Origin: Vibrio sp. 99-8-1
GTDB lineage: Bacteria; Pseudomonadota; Gammaproteobacteria; Enterobacterales; Vibrionaceae
Direction of reading: 5' to 3'
DNA: 64,000 bases
NCBI RefSeq assembly: GCF_013114595.1
Contig: NZ_VTXE01000023.1
Location: 1-64,000 of the forward strand
This document shows, in pieces, positions 46,290 to 55,807 of this stretch. The position numbers and the translations under genes were made by a program. Position 1 is the stretch's first letter. The number at the start of each line of letters is the position of its first letter. A model generated the notes under the pieces. That model saw only the letters and a list, made by a program, of their open reading frames with translations. It did no database searches and was not told the origin of the DNA.

Positions 46290-47147
46290 TCAGGTGTTTT
46301 TTAATTCTAAATGACGTAGTGCTTGAATTTCATCAGGCCAGATTTCTGGTTCTATTGTCTCTAAAATCAATGGGATAGAGTTAAATCTAGCGTCTTTCGC
46401 AATATATTCGAAACAGTCCCAACCTATTTCCCCTTTACCTAACGAATGGTGACGGTCCACCCTACTGGCAAATTTTACTTTAGAATCATTAAGATGCATT
46501 GCACGAAGATAGTGCATACCAACAACCCTATCAAACTCTGCAAACGTCTCTTCACACGCTTGTTTGCTTCTGAGATCATACCCTGCGGTAAATGTGTGGC
46601 AAGTATCGAGGCAAACACCTACCCTCGTTTTATCTTCAACTTGGTGGATGATTTCCGCCAAATGTTCAAATCTCCAACCTAAATTTGTACCTTGTCCTGC
46701 GGTATTTTCAATAACAGCAACAACATTATCCACCGATTTATGGGCAATATTGATGGACTCAGCAATCGTAGCGAGACACTCTTCCTCGGACACCTTTTTT
46801 AGATGGCTACCCGGATGAAAATTCAGCAAAGTTAAACCGAGTTGATTACAGCGTTCCATTTCATCAATAAATGCAGCTCGAGATTTCTCTAATTTTTCAG
46901 CTTCAGGTGCTCCCAAATTTATTAAATAGGAATCGTGCGGCAATATCTGCTCGGCAGAAAATCCATACTGGGCACAGTTTTCCTTAAATGCCTTGATGCT
47001 CTCTTCCGTTAATGGCTTAGCCACCCACTGCCTTTGATTTTTGGTGAATAATGCAAAGGCATTCGCTCCAATCTCTTTTGCACGAATAGGAGCATTCTCT
47101 ACTCCACCAGCGGCAGACACATGGGCTCCAATATATTTTTGACTCAC
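46290..47147 (-). CDS. nfo: Endonuclease IV
   Basis: Nfo is a trinuclear-zinc AP endonuclease of base-excision repair. The protein has 285 residues in a TIM-barrel fold. Metal and catalytic motifs are visible: [12 protein letters not shown] at the start, NFHPGSH (about 109-115), IENTAGQG (about 146), [15 protein letters not shown] (about 177-191), HLNDSK and [12 protein letters not shown] (about 225-240). It is divergent from grcA, with 400 bases between. Confidence 0.96.
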   Translation of the reverse strand: MSQKYIGAHVSAAGGVENAPIRAKEIGANAFALFTKNQRQWVAKPLTEESIKAFKENCAQYGFSAEQILPHDSYLINLGAPEAEKLEKSRAAFIDEMERCNQLGLTLLNFHPGSHLKKVSEEECLATIAESINIAHKSVDNVVAVIENTAGQGTNLGWRFEHLAEIIHQVEDKTRVGVCLDTCHTFTAGYDLRSKQACEETFAEFDRVVGMHYLRAMHLNDSKVKFASRVDRHHSLGKGEIGWDCFEYIAKDARFNSIPLILETIEPEIWPDEIQALRHLELKNT

Positions 47148-47398
47148 GATGACTTTATCCTTTCTTATATACCCAAGAGATCTCTAAACGCCAAACTCAT
47201 AAAGAAACAAGCGCGTTAAAGTTAATGGGAGATGTTTGCAACATTTGTCTCTTTTATTAGCAATTTTTTCAGTAAATATCCAAATAAAACTTGTTAATAA
47301 AACATTGCCAAATTGTTGTAAAATTACTACAAAACCAGCTTGGTAAAATTTATTTTAATCTCTCAAATTTAATTGAATTCATTGAATTGAAAGACTTT

Positions 47399-47412
47399 TT
47401 GATTCAAATCAA
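47399..47412. promoter_or_regulatory. FNR site 1 upstream of grcA
   Basis: TTGATTCAAATCAA is a perfect match to the FNR consensus TTGATNNNNATCAA. Its centre lies about 145 bases before the grcA start. Confidence 0.8.
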
Positions 47413-47451
47413 CGAAAACACCTTAAAATAAACAAGGTTTTTAGTTGTATT

Positions 47452-47465
47452 TTGACCTAAATCAA
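47452..47465. promoter_or_regulatory. FNR site 2 upstream of grcA
   Basis: TTGACCTAAATCAA fits the FNR consensus with one change (C for T). It lies 53 bases downstream of site 1, five helical turns, and about 90 bases before the grcA start, so cooperative action is plausible. Confidence 0.78.
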
Positions 47466-47548
47466 TATTATTATAGCTTACATAGCGTTACGCAACATGC
47501 TCAACAATTTAATAAATTACATCACTTTATGTGAATGAGGAGAAAGTA

Positions 47549-47926
47549 ATGATCCAAGGTATTCAAATTACAAAAGCAGCGAACGACAATCTACTTAACT
47601 CTATCTGGCTTCTTGATAGCGAAAAAAGTGAAGCACGCTGTGTTGCTGCAGTTTCAGGTTTCGAAGCAGATCAAGTTATCTCAACATCTGAACTTGGCGA
47701 ATTCGAAAGCCGTGAAGTGGCAATTGAAACAGCACCTCGCGTTGAAGGTGGCCAACACCTGAATGTTAACGTATTAAAACGTGAAACATTGGAAGATGCC
47801 GTCGCTAACCCAGAAAAATACCCACAGTTAACGATTCGTGTATCTGGCTATGCTGTGCGCTTTAACTCGCTCACTACAGAGCAGCAACGTGACGTTATCG
47901 CTCGTACATTTACTGAGTCACTATAA
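47549..47926 (+). CDS. grcA: Autonomous glycyl radical cofactor GrcA (YfiD)
   Basis: GrcA is a stand-alone glycyl-radical domain that repairs pyruvate formate-lyase whose chain is broken at the radical glycine by oxygen. The protein has 125 residues from [13 protein letters not shown], after GAGGAG. The radical glycine is at 100 in [12 protein letters not shown]. The last 55 residues are nearly identical to E. coli YfiD. Two FNR sites upstream indicate strong anaerobic induction. It is monocistronic with a terminator. Confidence 0.97.
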   Translation: MIQGIQITKAANDNLLNSIWLLDSEKSEARCVAAVSGFEADQVISTSELGEFESREVAIETAPRVEGGQHLNVNVLKRETLEDAVANPEKYPQLTIRVSGYAVRFNSLTTEQQRDVIARTFTESL

Positions 47927-47953
47927 GCTCATAAACTGTACTCTTTATTGAAT

Positions 47954-47978
47954 AAAGGCGCATCTTGCGCCTTTTTTG
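47954..47978 (+). terminator. grcA intrinsic terminator
   Basis: AAAGGCGCA / TGCGCCTTTTTT forms a clean stem with a T run about 30 bases after the grcA stop. Confidence 0.92.
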
Positions 47979-48028
47979 ATCCCTAATTAAGCGATCCTCT
48001 ACTTAGGTTACAGACTATCTAACCAGAC

Positions 48029-48067
48029 AAAAAAGAGCCCGCAACTAACTTAGTTACGGGCTCTTTT
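48029..48067 (-). terminator. thr operon terminator
   Basis: On the minus strand AAAAAGAGCCCGTAACTA pairs with TAGTTGCGGGCTCTTTTTTG, an almost continuous stem of about 17 base pairs, 14 bases after the thrC stop. Confidence 0.93.
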
Positions 48068-48080
48068 TATCACTAACAAG

Positions 48081-49364
48081 CTATTTTTGTACTTTGCGCA
48101 GTACCACTTTCAATGCATCAAAGTCTGCATCCAGCTCTTCAGACAACAGCTCCATGGCAGCATGTTTTGCCAATGGCGCAGGAATATCAATATCCGTCGC
48201 TAATACCTCGTCCACAACTTCTTTAAACTTAGCAGGATGAGCAGTACACAAGAACAGTCCTGTTTCACCCGTTTGAAGTTGCTGATCCAGTCCTCGATAC
48301 GCAATCGCACCATGTGGCTCACAAAGATAACCTTGCTCATATAGCGATTTCACTGACTCTGCACTTTGTTCATCCGTTACTACGGCTTTACCCAGCTCAT
48401 CTAATCCCCAGCCTTTAAGGCGGCATAACTCTTCAATACGTGGCCAGTTATTTGGCTGACTAACATCCATAGCGTTAGAAGTTGTAGCAATGGTTTTCTT
48501 CGGAGTCCATTCACCCGTTTCGAGATAACGTGGAACCGTATCATTAACATTGGTCGCAGCAATAAAACGTTTTACCGGTAGACCGAGAGCTTTAGCAAGT
48601 AGACCGGCTGTCAAATTACCAAAGTTACCGCTAGGAACAGAAACAACAAGGTTTTCGCGCTGCTGCTCCGTTAATTGAGACGCCGCTTCAAAGTAGTAGC
48701 AGATTTGAGCCATTAATCGGCTGATATTAATGGAGTTTGCGGAATTAAGACCAATCTCTTCTCGCAACTCTTGGTCATCAAATGCTTGCTTAACCAAAGC
48801 CTGACAAGCATCAAAATCACTATTGATTGCAACGGTATGAATATTTTTCCCAAGGGTGCAAAACAGTTTCTCTTGTAACGGACTGATTTTGCCTTTTGGA
48901 TAAAGAATCACAACATTAATGTTTTCCATACCGTAGAAAGCATGGGCAACAGCTGCTCCTGTATCACCAGAGGTAGCGGTTAAAATAGTAATCTTACCAC
49001 CGTCAGAGACAGCAGCTAGAGACTGAGCCATAAAGCGGCCACCAAAGTCTTTAAACGCCAATGTAGGGCCATGAAAGAGCTCTAATGCATAGACACTCTC
49101 TTTTACCTTATTGATAGGCGCAGGGAACTGAAAGGCGTTCTCAACCAGTTCTGTGACTTGTTCTTTAGAGAGTTCATCACCAATTAACGCTGATAATATT
49201 TTGCTGCTGCGAGAGGTAAAATCCTCATCAAGCAGTGCATTTACGTCATCAAATGTTGGCAGTTCTGATGGAAAGAACAGCCCTTGGTTTTTACCTAGCC
49301 CTTGGCGTACTGCTTGACCAAACGAGACTTGTTCATCATTTTCTTTAATATTGTACAGCTTCAT
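48081..49364 (-). CDS. thrC: Threonine synthase
   Basis: ThrC converts O-phosphohomoserine to threonine with PLP. The protein has 427 residues. The PLP lysine is at about 105 in LAFKDFGGR, the phosphate-cup glycines are in [12 protein letters not shown] (about 240-252), and [10 protein letters not shown] binds substrate phosphate. The start overlaps the thrB stop by four bases (ATGA), so translation is coupled. It is the last gene of thrLABC. Confidence 0.97.
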   Translation of the reverse strand: MKLYNIKENDEQVSFGQAVRQGLGKNQGLFFPSELPTFDDVNALLDEDFTSRSSKILSALIGDELSKEQVTELVENAFQFPAPINKVKESVYALELFHGPTLAFKDFGGRFMAQSLAAVSDGGKITILTATSGDTGAAVAHAFYGMENINVVILYPKGKISPLQEKLFCTLGKNIHTVAINSDFDACQALVKQAFDDQELREEIGLNSANSINISRLMAQICYYFEAASQLTEQQRENLVVSVPSGNFGNLTAGLLAKALGLPVKRFIAATNVNDTVPRYLETGEWTPKKTIATTSNAMDVSQPNNWPRIEELCRLKGWGLDELGKAVVTDEQSAESVKSLYEQGYLCEPHGAIAYRGLDQQLQTGETGLFLCTAHPAKFKEVVDEVLATDIDIPAPLAKHAAMELLSEELDADFDALKVVLRKVQK

Positions 49365-50332
49365 AACTCACTTCCTGTCACAATCGAGCCCTGTTTATCC
49401 AATCGACAAACATGCACGAATCCTTCTTCATTTTGTACGTAATGCAGTTCTAACCAGCGAGCAACTCGCTCGGCAACATCTTGTTCTTTACATATGCTAA
49501 ATAACGTTGGTCCTGAACCGGAAATCCCAGTCGCTAACGCACCTGCTGATTTGGCGTATTCACGCGCCTGTTCAAAACCTGGGAGTAGTTTCGCACGATA
49601 TGGTTCGGCGATCACGTCTTTGATCAATTTGGCAGCAAGCTCTGGCTGACCAGAATGACATGAGTGGATAAACCCAGCCAGATGACGACCATGAGCAATC
49701 ACATCTTGACGGCGATACTGCGAAGGTAATATTTCACGCGCTTCTGCTGTGGATACTTTTATGCCGGGATACGCCATAACCCAGTACCAATCATCAAAAC
49801 ATGGAACTTCTTGACTGATAATACCTAACTCTTCCAACATCAATTGCAAACCACCTAGATAACAAGGTGCGACGTTATCATAATGGATGCCACCAGAAAT
49901 TTTACCTTCCATCTCGCCCATTAATGCCAGTAGCTCCATCTCATTAAGTGGTTGATCATGAAAACGGTTAAGGGCATCAAGGGCCGCAACAATAGAGCAA
50001 GCACTTGATCCTAGTCCTGAGCCAATCGGCATATTTTTTTCTAATGTCATCTGCAGCGGCTTTAGAGCGACCGATTTTTTCTCTAGCTCTCGAGCAAAAA
50101 CCAGCCAACAGTCATAGACAATGTTCTCTTTCGCTTCAGTGGGTAACTTTGACACAAAGCGACCAGCTGTCGTTAAGGCAAAAGGTGACTCTCCTGCCTT
50201 CACTAATACTCGATCACCAAGCAAGGTGCCGTCGATCGGTGACACCGCAGCACCAAGTACATCAAAACCAACGCTAACATTACCAATTGAGGCCGGCGCA
50301 TAAACCACAACACCATTATCTGCTGAGCTCAT
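49361..50332 (-). CDS. thrB: Homoserine kinase
   Basis: ThrB phosphorylates homoserine with ATP. It is a GHMP-family protein of 323 residues. The phosphate-binding loop is [17 protein letters not shown] (about 96-112), and the N-terminal [16 protein letters not shown] and C-terminal [12 protein letters not shown] motifs are present. The ATG begins two bases after the thrA stop, with GGAG inside the final thrA codons. Confidence 0.97.
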   Translation of the reverse strand: MSSADNGVVVYAPASIGNVSVGFDVLGAAVSPIDGTLLGDRVLVKAGESPFALTTAGRFVSKLPTEAKENIVYDCWLVFARELEKKSVALKPLQMTLEKNMPIGSGLGSSACSIVAALDALNRFHDQPLNEMELLALMGEMEGKISGGIHYDNVAPCYLGGLQLMLEELGIISQEVPCFDDWYWVMAYPGIKVSTAEAREILPSQYRRQDVIAHGRHLAGFIHSCHSGQPELAAKLIKDVIAEPYRAKLLPGFEQAREYAKSAGALATGISGSGPTLFSICKEQDVAERVARWLELHYVQNEEGFVHVCRLDKQGSIVTGSEL

Positions 50333-50333
50333 T

Positions 50334-52793
50334 TTACACTCCTAATTTCCAGCCAAGTGTACGCATTACATCCGAAAATACACCTGCTGCGGTGACTTCA
50401 GTACCGGCACCATAGCCACGCAATACCAACGGAATTGGTTGATAATATCGGCTATAAAATGCCAATGCATTCTCACCATCTTTAATCTTGTACATAGGAT
50501 CATTCTCATCAACCGCTGCGATCCTAACTTTACATTTTCCGTTGTCGATTTCACCAACGTAACGCAGTACTTTACCCTCTTCAGCAGCCTGTTTAGATAA
50601 CGCCAAGAAGTACTCATCTGCTTCAGGCAAACGAGACATAAAGTCTTCGATAGAGCCAGTGTCGTCAAACTTAGGAGGAAGCGCTTGCTCTACTTCAACA
50701 TCATCAAGTTCTAGCTCTAACCCTGTTTCACGCGCCAGAATCAATAGTTTTCTTGCCACATCCATACCAGACAGATCATCTCTCGGATCGGGTTCGGTAA
50801 AACCATTATCTTTGGCAATATTCGTTGCCTGACTTAGCGTCATACCTTCATCCAACTTACCGAAGATGTAAGAGAGTGAGCCAGAAAGAATACCGTTAAA
50901 TTTCTCCAGCTCATCACCGGCTGAAATAAGGTTTTGTAAGTTCTCGATAACCGGCAGCCCTGCCCCAACCGTTGTTTCATACATCAACTTACGGCGTGAA
51001 CTCTGCGCAACTTTACGCAACTGGTGGTAGTAGGCCATGCTTGCTGTATTGGCCTTTTTATTTGGCGTAACAACATGGAATCCAGCACCTAGGAAATCGG
51101 TATACTGCTCTGCGATCTCTTCACTAGAAGTACAATCGACAAGGACAGGGTTAATAATATGGTTACGCTGAACCATGGCGATCAACTTAGCTAGGCTGAA
51201 ATCTTCACTTACATTGCCCATTCTGTCACGCCAGTTATCGAGCGGTAATCCTTTGCTGTCTGTTAACATCCCTTTGCTATTGGCTAGACCACAAACACGA
51301 AGCACGATGCCTTTTTCTGCTAGTTTCGCTTGTTGACGTTGAACTTGATCCACCAGTTCGCCACCAACTCCGCCCACGCCAACAACAAATAGGTCAAGGA
51401 AGTGTTTAGAGTTAAATAGATTTTCGTGACACGCTTTCACCGCCTCAGACACTCTATCTTCTGGAATAACGGCTGAAATAGCACGTTCAGAAGAGCCTTG
51501 AGCAATGGCAACAATATTGACATTCACTTCTGCCAATGAAGAGAAGAAACGTGACGCAACACCGCGAGAGGTGCGCATACCATCACCAACTAAAGTGACA
51601 ATGGAGACATCGTCAATGAACTCAACCGGTTCAAGTAGGCCATCTTTCAGTTCAAGTTCAAAAGCATCTCGAAGAACTTGCTCTGCTTTTGACTTATCAA
51701 TAGCTTCGATACAAAAACTGATGCTGTACTCTGATGATGATTGGGTAATCAACACAATGGATACACCGGCGGACGACATAGCGCCAAATACTCGGCTTGC
51801 CATTCCAACCATGCCTTTCATACCTGGTCCAGATACGTTCACCATCGTAAGTTTACTTAATGTGGTGATACCTTTGATTTCGAGGTTATCTTCACCGGTA
51901 TCTTGACCAATTAATGTTCCAGCACCTTGAGGGTTAAAGCTGTTTTTAATCAGACAAGGAATATGGAATTGAGCAATTGGAGCAATCGTCTTAGGGTGCA
52001 GAACGGACGCACCAAAATAGGAAAGCTCCATCGCTTCCTGATAACTTAGGGATTTCAATAAACGAGCATCATCAACAAGTCTTGGGTCGCAGTTATATAC
52101 GCCATCAACGTCCGTCCAGATCTCACAGTAATCAGCTCTCAAACAAGCGGCTAGCACTGCGGCAGAATAGTCTGAACCATTGCGGCCTAAAGTAACCAAT
52201 TCCCCTTGGTCATTACCCGCCGTAAAACCGGGCATAATATTAACGTGACCCGCTGGTAGAGGATCTTTTTTAAAGTTCAGCGTAGAGGCGTCAACATCAA
52301 CCATCGCTTCTAGATGGTCACCTGAGGCCACTAAGTATTTAACAGGGTCTATCAGGCTGGCTGGTTGTCCTTTAGCTTGTAGAACCGCCTGCATCAACTT
52401 AATAGAGATCCGTTCACCTTTACTGATGATTCTTGCATTCGCATTGTTTGGGCACATACCAAGCAGCGCAATACCATGTACAAATTGACGAAGCTGTGTC
52501 ATTGAAACATTGACTTGCTCATCAAACGATACGTTATCAACATTTGGCAGCACAGCTTTAATCTCAGCGAACAGCTGGGCAAAAGAGAGTTCTAACTCAG
52601 CAATTTGTAGATCCGCATCCCCATTTCTTAATGCTCCTTCAATTACGGCAACCAATTTATTGGTTGTTTTGCCTGGTGCTGAAAGCACCACCGCAACTTC
52701 TTCCTGTTGAGCATTATTAGCAATAATATCTGCCGCTCGTAAAAAACGGTCCGCATCTGCTAATGATGAACCTCCAAACTTGAGTACTCGCAT
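50334..52793 (-). CDS. thrA: Bifunctional aspartokinase I / homoserine dehydrogenase I
   Basis: ThrA catalyses the first and third steps from aspartate to threonine and is feedback-inhibited by threonine. The protein has 819 residues. The kinase domain starts [13 protein letters not shown] (about 5-17), two ACT repeats lie at about 315-460, and the dehydrogenase domain begins at about 465 with [15 protein letters not shown] for NADPH. Attenuation by thrL adds control by Thr and Ile. thrB follows immediately. Confidence 0.97.
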   Translation of the reverse strand: MRVLKFGGSSLADADRFLRAADIIANNAQQEEVAVVLSAPGKTTNKLVAVIEGALRNGDADLQIAELELSFAQLFAEIKAVLPNVDNVSFDEQVNVSMTQLRQFVHGIALLGMCPNNANARIISKGERISIKLMQAVLQAKGQPASLIDPVKYLVASGDHLEAMVDVDASTLNFKKDPLPAGHVNIMPGFTAGNDQGELVTLGRNGSDYSAAVLAACLRADYCEIWTDVDGVYNCDPRLVDDARLLKSLSYQEAMELSYFGASVLHPKTIAPIAQFHIPCLIKNSFNPQGAGTLIGQDTGEDNLEIKGITTLSKLTMVNVSGPGMKGMVGMASRVFGAMSSAGVSIVLITQSSSEYSISFCIEAIDKSKAEQVLRDAFELELKDGLLEPVEFIDDVSIVTLVGDGMRTSRGVASRFFSSLAEVNVNIVAIAQGSSERAISAVIPEDRVSEAVKACHENLFNSKHFLDLFVVGVGGVGGELVDQVQRQQAKLAEKGIVLRVCGLANSKGMLTDSKGLPLDNWRDRMGNVSEDFSLAKLIAMVQRNHIINPVLVDCTSSEEIAEQYTDFLGAGFHVVTPNKKANTASMAYYHQLRKVAQSSRRKLMYETTVGAGLPVIENLQNLISAGDELEKFNGILSGSLSYIFGKLDEGMTLSQATNIAKDNGFTEPDPRDDLSGMDVARKLLILARETGLELELDDVEVEQALPPKFDDTGSIEDFMSRLPEADEYFLALSKQAAEEGKVLRYVGEIDNGKCKVRIAAVDENDPMYKIKDGENALAFYSRYYQPIPLVLRGYGAGTEVTAAGVFSDVMRTLGWKLGV

Positions 52794-52824
52794 CTCTACC
52801 TCCGGTGTAGTTTTAATCTATATA

Positions 52825-52864
52825 AAAAAAGGCCTGTATCTTCGTGGGATACAGGCCTTTTTTT
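52825..52864 (-). terminator. thr operon attenuator terminator
   Basis: On the minus strand AAAAAAAGGCCTGTATC pairs with GATACAGGCCTTTTTTT across a CCACGAA loop. It lies between thrL and thrA, the position of the thr attenuator. Confidence 0.93.
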
Positions 52865-52878
52865 GAATTTTTTCTCGT

Positions 52879-52956
52879 TCAGCAGCCTGCCCCAACATTG
52901 GTCATGTTGGTAATAATAATGGTGGTCATCATCATGTGGCTGTGTACTGTTGTCAT
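52879..52956 (-). CDS. thrL: thr operon leader peptide
   Basis: This is a 25-residue frame with six threonine and three isoleucine codons, including the run MTTIIITNMT, followed directly by the attenuator. Stalling at Thr or Ile codons under starvation lets RNA polymerase pass into thrABC. The codon choice for two amino acids matches E. coli thrL, which senses both because Ile is made from Thr. Confidence 0.9.
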   Translation of the reverse strand: MTTVHSHMMMTTIIITNMTNVGAGC

Positions 52957-53288
52957 TTTATTAATCTATATTTTGCATTTTGTGTTTGCTAGACCATACG
53001 TTTACCGATTTTCACTTACATAGTCAATTGAAAGTTCAATTTTTTTTCGCTCAAGATCTAAAAAAACAATATTTCTCTCTTTTGCGATCATTCGACTAAC
53101 ACACTGTTTTTAAATCTAAAAGCCCCCAAAAAGGCCACTCAACAAGCAAAAACGACAAATAATTGAGAACATTAAAGGATCTTATTGTCAAATTTTGTGT
53201 TTTAATTAATAAATCGGCATAGGAAATCCATTGGATAACAGAGCCTAATTTCATTAAGTTACACATATCACTTACTAAGGAGAACGCT
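52957..53288. other. Divergent region between thrL and the small outer-membrane-like gene
   Basis: These 332 AT-rich bases have no credible frame. On the minus strand TTGACT, 17 bases, then TAAACG (about 53004-53032) could be the thr promoter. On the plus strand AATTGAA-AG-TTCAATT followed by eight T (about 53033-53047) resembles a weak terminator, possibly of a small transcript. Confidence 0.4.
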
Positions 53289-53756
53289 ATGAGAATATTC
53301 TTGTTTATCGCTCTTCTTATGTCTATTTCAAGTGCGATGGCCAATGGATTACCTGACCTATCCCCTAATAACGCAAATTCTCCGCATAAGCTATTTATCT
53401 CTAGCCAAAATAAAACCTCTAATGAGTTTGATACATGGAAGATAGATAGCGGATACTCTTACTCCATTTTTGACTCGATTGATGTTTATGTGGGGGCAAG
53501 GGTAGATAACGCGTCGGAACAGTATAGTGAACGAGGCTTTCTTAGTGGAGTGAGTTACAGTTTAGGTGAAAAATTCTCGTTAAAAAGCACCTTACACACC
53601 AACCAAGAAGTTCTCAGTAATGGCCAGCAGACTCAATCTGTCGGTGCTGAAGTGAGTAGCCGAGTACAGCTGTCTGACAATATAGATTTGCATGCCACCC
53701 TTGATTATCAAGAGTGGCAGCAAGGTATTGAGTTTGGGTTGGGCTTTCGCTTCTAA
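53289..53756 (+). CDS. Predicted small outer-membrane beta-barrel protein
   Basis: This 155-residue protein has a signal peptide (MRIFLFIALLMSISSAMA|NG) and a mature chain of alternating polar/hydrophobic strands: WKIDSGYSYSIFDSIDVYVGARV, SGVSYSLGEKFSLKSTL and IEFGLGFRF. The terminal phenylalanine after an aromatic-rich strand is the usual BAM insertion signal. About eight strands would fit an OmpX/OmpA-like barrel. I do not recognise a named family. AAGGAG before the ATG supports the start. It is convergent with the RraA-family gene, ending 10 bases from it. Confidence 0.7.
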   Translation: MRIFLFIALLMSISSAMANGLPDLSPNNANSPHKLFISSQNKTSNEFDTWKIDSGYSYSIFDSIDVYVGARVDNASEQYSERGFLSGVSYSLGEKFSLKSTLHTNQEVLSNGQQTQSVGAEVSSRVQLSDNIDLHATLDYQEWQQGIEFGLGFRF

Positions 53757-53766
53757 CTCATACCAT

Positions 53767-54249
53767 TTACAGTTCTAACGCTTTGCTCGATAACAGAGTA
53801 CCGTTCCAATCAGCGTAAATATAATCTCCGGGATGTACCATCTGTCTGCTTATGGTTAAGCATACGTCGATTTCTCCAGCACCTTTCTTCTCTGTTTTAA
53901 ATGGGCAAGCAGCTAATGCTTTAACCCCTAAGTCCATTTCAGAAAGTGCCGCTACATCACGCACCGCACCATTGACAATAATGCCTTCCCAGCCATTTTC
54001 AATTGCAAGGATCGCCAATTGATCGCCTAATAGTGCTTTTTGACAGGACCCATTCCCGTCAACAAATAGAACTTTACCTTTTCCGTCTTGTGCCAGAACT
54101 TCTCTCACTTTAGAGTTATCATGGAAACAACGTACTGTGACAATCTCACCCCAAAAAGCGTATCGTAATCCGAAGCTTTGTAGTGGAAGATCCAACAGTG
54201 TTACTTGATCTTCATATTGGTCACAGATATCTGGAAGTATATCGTTCAT
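53767..54249 (-). CDS. RraA family protein (RNase E inhibitor or HMG aldolase-like)
   Basis: This is a 160-residue member of the RraA/4-hydroxy-4-methyl-2-oxoglutarate aldolase family. The fold core [20 protein letters not shown] and [14 protein letters not shown] is present. The Arg-Asp of NGAVRDV keeps the metal-binding aspartate of the aldolases, whereas E. coli RraA has Arg-Gln, so this paralogue may be catalytic rather than an RNase E inhibitor. The start MNDILPDIC was chosen after GGAGG; nine codons further upstream are less likely. Vibrios can carry two RraA-like proteins. Confidence 0.85.
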   Translation of the reverse strand: MNDILPDICDQYEDQVTLLDLPLQSFGLRYAFWGEIVTVRCFHDNSKVREVLAQDGKGKVLFVDGNGSCQKALLGDQLAILAIENGWEGIIVNGAVRDVAALSEMDLGVKALAACPFKTEKKGAGEIDVCLTISRQMVHPGDYIYADWNGTLLSSKALEL

Positions 54250-55019
54250 TTTTCCTCCTTGATTGCTCGCCATCATTTAAATACAAAAATAGACAGCGAA
54301 TGATTTTAATTCTGTTTCTTCAAAATGGATGAAGACAGTTTTAACAGAGACAAATCCTATTCTCTCAGCTAAAAATTGAAATCGTACAGGGCATTTTTTG
54401 CGCAGGCTTTATTGAGGCTAATAACTCTTTTTAGTCGGTATTTTGTTCACTCAACTGCTTTTTTCGCCGCCAACTGTACAACAAATTTTAATTTTCATCC
54501 CGATAAAATAGCAAAAAAACGTCGAATGACATATCTGCCATTACTGATTTATCTTAACTTTATAGCCATTCTGTTCGCATACAGATTCAGTTAACATTGT
54601 GAAAAATCGTCAAAAACATCAAGATAAGCTACTGTTTATTCAATGAAAATAGTCGTAAGATCATAGCGTCGACTAGAAGAGTAATACTCTCGTTTTTTGA
54701 TAGATGACTTAATTACTATCTAAATATGTAATATTTTGTCACTTGATGTAAATCAACAAAGTGAAAAGAATTAACAAACTGTTATTGTTGCAATACCGTT
54801 AAGATAATAAAATCCAACGCATTAATGGCAAATTTGTAAAGAGACTAAGCAGGAGCCATATTGTCTCTCTACTAGGTAAAATCCATGGAAGGCGTACCTA
54901 ATTTTAAGTGTTAATCAATGTTTTTTGTTACTTATCATCGCAAACACTTTACCCATATGTTATTTTTTGCCTAGAATTCTTTTAATATTTACAATTTAGT
55001 AACAATTTAGGTGCTGCCA
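54250..55019. other. Long region upstream of arcA
   Basis: These 770 bases hold the arcA regulatory region. Besides the FNR site, a small hairpin AGAGT-AAT-ACTCT followed by CG and six T (54678-54698) looks like a weak plus-strand terminator. GTTAATCAATGTTTTTTGTTA (from about 54909) resembles the direct-repeat style of ArcA sites. An in-frame 72-codon stretch at 54376-54594 lacks a ribosome binding site and proper start and is not called. Confidence 0.5.
54743..54756. promoter_or_regulatory. FNR site upstream of arcA
   Basis: TTGATGTAAATCAA matches the FNR consensus TTGATNNNNATCAA perfectly. It lies about 265 bases before the arcA start. FNR activates arcA anaerobically in E. coli, so the same cascade is likely here. 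Confidence 0.8.
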
Positions 55020-55736
55020 ATGCAAACCCCGCAGATTCTCATTGTTGAAGATGAGCAAGTAACCCGCAATACGCTGAAAAGTATTTTTGAGGCTGAAGGT
55101 TACAACGTATTTGAAGCGAGCGACGGTGAAGAGATGCACAATGTGCTTTCTGACCATCAGGTAAACTTAGTTATCATGGATATCAACCTTCCTGGTAAAA
55201 ATGGCCTGCTGCTTGCCCGTGAACTTAGAGAGCAAGCCAATGTCGCTCTTATGTTCTTAACTGGTCGTGATAACGAAGTAGATAAAATTCTAGGATTAGA
55301 AATTGGTGCAGATGATTACATCACTAAACCTTTTAATCCTCGTGAGTTAACTATTCGTGCTCGTAACCTATTAACTCGCTCTATGACAGGTAGCGCATTA
55401 CCTGAAGAGAAAAGAAGCGTTGAAAAGTATGAATTTAACGGTTGGATATTAGATATCAATAGCCGTTCTTTGGTTAGTCCACTTGGAGAAGGGTATAAAC
55501 TACCTCGTTCTGAGTTCCGTGCTCTTCTACACTTTTGTGAAAACCCAGGTAAGATACAAACTCGTGCCGATCTTCTGAAAAAGATGACAGGCCGAGAGTT
55601 GAAACCGCATGACCGTACTGTTGATGTTACTATCCGTCGTATTCGTAAGCACTTCGAATCCATTACAGACACACCAGAGATCATCGCAACTATTCATGGT
55701 GAAGGCTACCGCTTCTGTGGAGACCTTGAAGATTAA
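55020..55736 (+). CDS. arcA: Aerobic respiration control response regulator ArcA
   Basis: ArcA is an OmpR-family regulator that, phosphorylated by ArcB, represses aerobic and activates fermentative genes. The start [12 protein letters not shown] gives 238 residues, as in E. coli. The phosphoacceptor Asp54 is in [12 protein letters not shown], Lys of TKPFNPREL is present, and the C-terminal winged helix ends [17 protein letters not shown] three codons upstream is less likely. It is convergent with arcB, with one shared terminator. Confidence 0.97.
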   Translation: MQTPQILIVEDEQVTRNTLKSIFEAEGYNVFEASDGEEMHNVLSDHQVNLVIMDINLPGKNGLLLARELREQANVALMFLTGRDNEVDKILGLEIGADDYITKPFNPRELTIRARNLLTRSMTGSALPEEKRSVEKYEFNGWILDINSRSLVSPLGEGYKLPRSEFRALLHFCENPGKIQTRADLLKKMTGRELKPHDRTVDVTIRRIRKHFESITDTPEIIATIHGEGYRFCGDLED

Positions 55737-55753
55737 TCTTCATCACTATTAAA

Positions 55754-55784
55754 AATAAAAGCTCCTTCTAGGAGCTTTTATTTT
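55754..55784. terminator. Shared arcA / arcB terminator
   Basis: AATAAAAGCTCC and GGAGCTTTTATT form a 12-base stem with a TTCTA loop and T- and A-rich flanks on both sides, between the convergent genes. Confidence 0.9.
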
Positions 55785-55807
55785 ATCTCGCGTTTCTCTT
55801 AATAACG

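Larger units (their letters stand above)
47148..47548. other. Divergent nfo / grcA control region
   Basis: These 401 AT-rich bases have no open frame. They hold two FNR-type sites, annotated separately, on the grcA side, and a third looser FNR-like stretch is absent. The nfo side shows no obvious SoxS box that I can define with confidence. Confidence 0.5.

Noticed and set aside
54376-54594. 72-codon open frame upstream of arcA
   Set aside because: It starts at a TTG with no ribosome binding site, its composition resembles AT-rich intergenic DNA, and it overlaps no known family.
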